Below are positions 63,550 through 64,000 of a stretch of DNA of 64,000 nucleotides, one piece after another; the stretch's first letter is position 1; each line of letters starts with the position of its first letter. The translations under genes and the position numbers were made by a program. The stretch lies in NCBI GenBank assembly GCA_020829485.1, contig JAIVFU010000008.1, positions 62,001 through 126,000 on the forward strand, written 5' to 3'. This stretch comes from Nostoc sp. CHAB 5834. Lineage in GTDB: Bacteria; Cyanobacteriota; Cyanobacteriia; Cyanobacteriales; Nostocaceae. The notes beneath the pieces are model-generated. The model did no database searches, was not told where the DNA came from, and saw only the letters and a program-made list of their open reading frames with translations.

Positions 63550-64000
63550 TTAGGATAGTACTTTCTGTAAAGAAAGCAATAATTCGTTGACAGTATAGGG
63601 CTTCGACAAAAAGGTATTGACACCAATAGCAGCTACTGCACTGAGCTTATTGTCAGACATAAGTCCACTGCTGGCAATAATTCTGACTTGGGGGTTGATT
63701 TTTCGCAGGGTACGGATGGCAGTTAAACCATCTAGCGAGGGCAGCATAATATCCATTAGTACAGCACTAATTTTATCCCTATTTTTAGCGTACAGCGCGA
63801 TCGCCTCAATGCCATCACTGGCAATTAGGGTTTTATAGTTGTGAGCTTCTAATGATGTTCTCGTAATCTCAAGAATTGCAACTTCATCATCCACAACCAG
63901 AATCAATTCTCCATGTCCTGTTTGTGGTGGCAATTCTTCTGGAGTGAGTGTTTCCATTCCCTCCACTGCTGGCAAGTAAACCTTAAAGCTAGTGCCACTT
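63550..64000 (-). CDS. Hybrid histidine kinase, C-terminal receiver (5' end outside window)
   Basis: Reading from the right edge, SGTSFKVYLPAVEG is the end of a histidine kinase ATPase domain (a typical G-x-G-T-x-F-x-V-Y-L-P). It is joined in frame to a receiver domain with LILVVDDEVAILEITRTSLE, the phospho-acceptor Asp in AVLMDIMLPSLDGL, an ASSG switch and FLSKPYTVNELLLSLQKVLS. So the gene continues beyond the window and is a hybrid sensor kinase; a TTG at 63975 is not the true start. Confidence 0.88.
   Translation of the reverse strand, partial: SGTSFKVYLPAVEGMETLTPEELPPQTGHGELILVVDDEVAILEITRTSLEAHNYKTLIASDGIEAIALYAKNRDKISAVLMDIMLPSLDGLTAIRTLRKINPQVRIIASSGLMSDNKLSAVAAIGVNTFLSKPYTVNELLLSLQKVLS

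Overview
The window comes from a filamentous, heterocyst-type cyanobacterium, most likely Nostoc or a close relative. The evidence is the very frequent GCGATCGC (HIP1) octamer, a photosystem II psbX gene beside a ycf66-family gene, a cyanobacterial AbrB (CalA), phytol-kinase, YggT and KGK family genes, heptanucleotide short tandem repeats between genes, and above all a complete hmp locus (hmpF divergent from hmpABCDE), the chemotaxis-like system that drives hormogonium gliding in Nostoc punctiforme.

Layout. 1-8.5 kb: a double-length EamA transporter cut by the left edge, a PIG-V-like mannosyltransferase, dxr of the MEP isoprenoid pathway, small membrane proteins, a hotdog thioesterase and a dead CHAT fragment. 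8.5-22 kb: the hmp motility locus, with a giant 1927-residue CheA (HmpE) whose linker carries 57-residue tandem repeats. 22-24.4 kb: higBA, tilS (with a heptamer repeat inside its coding region) and a Uma2 gene. 24.5-29.3 kb: a two-gene conflict module, EACC1 plus CHAT-NTPase-TPR, whose TPR tail carries two nonsense codons and a frameshift. 29.3-33.6 kb: accessory DNA with a 21-bp palindromic array, Uma2 and its debris, a TMEM143-like protein and a MITE nested in a larger repeat. 33.8-37 kb: ccsA (cytochrome c assembly) and a DUF3352 protein. 37-41.4 kb: three Uma2 genes, two from a recent tandem duplication and one split by a group II intron whose removal restores the frame exactly. 41.4-46.1 kb: chorismate lyase, tRNA-Leu(GAG), accC, YggT, psbX, ycf66. 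46.1-50 kb: two paralogous TolB-like lipoproteins around small accessory genes, then sdhB. 50-61 kb: a 1.4-kb gene-poor stretch, calA, a CPBP protease, a geranylgeranyl-reductase-type flavoprotein, pyrH-frr, a thioredoxin-like protein, an alpha/beta hydrolase, phytol kinase, yidD and ychF. 61-64 kb: mazEF, a secreted propeller-like protein, a second inverted copy of the 32.6-kb repeat, and the end of a hybrid histidine kinase.

How the genes fit together. Housekeeping functions (isoprenoids, quinone and tocopherol precursors, fatty acid synthesis, cytochrome and photosystem biogenesis, translation) are scattered singly or in pairs such as pyrH-frr. The hmp locus is one coherent pathway: receptor HmpD, adaptor HmpC, kinase HmpE and regulators HmpA/HmpB, acting with the coiled-coil protein HmpF on type IV pili. 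The 22-41 kb region is a genomic-conflict and mobile-DNA zone: a toxin-antitoxin pair, CHAT effector, five Uma2 genes, an intron, MITE-like elements and repeat arrays. No CRISPR array, rRNA or prophage was seen. All family assignments come from reading motifs by eye; no database search was run.
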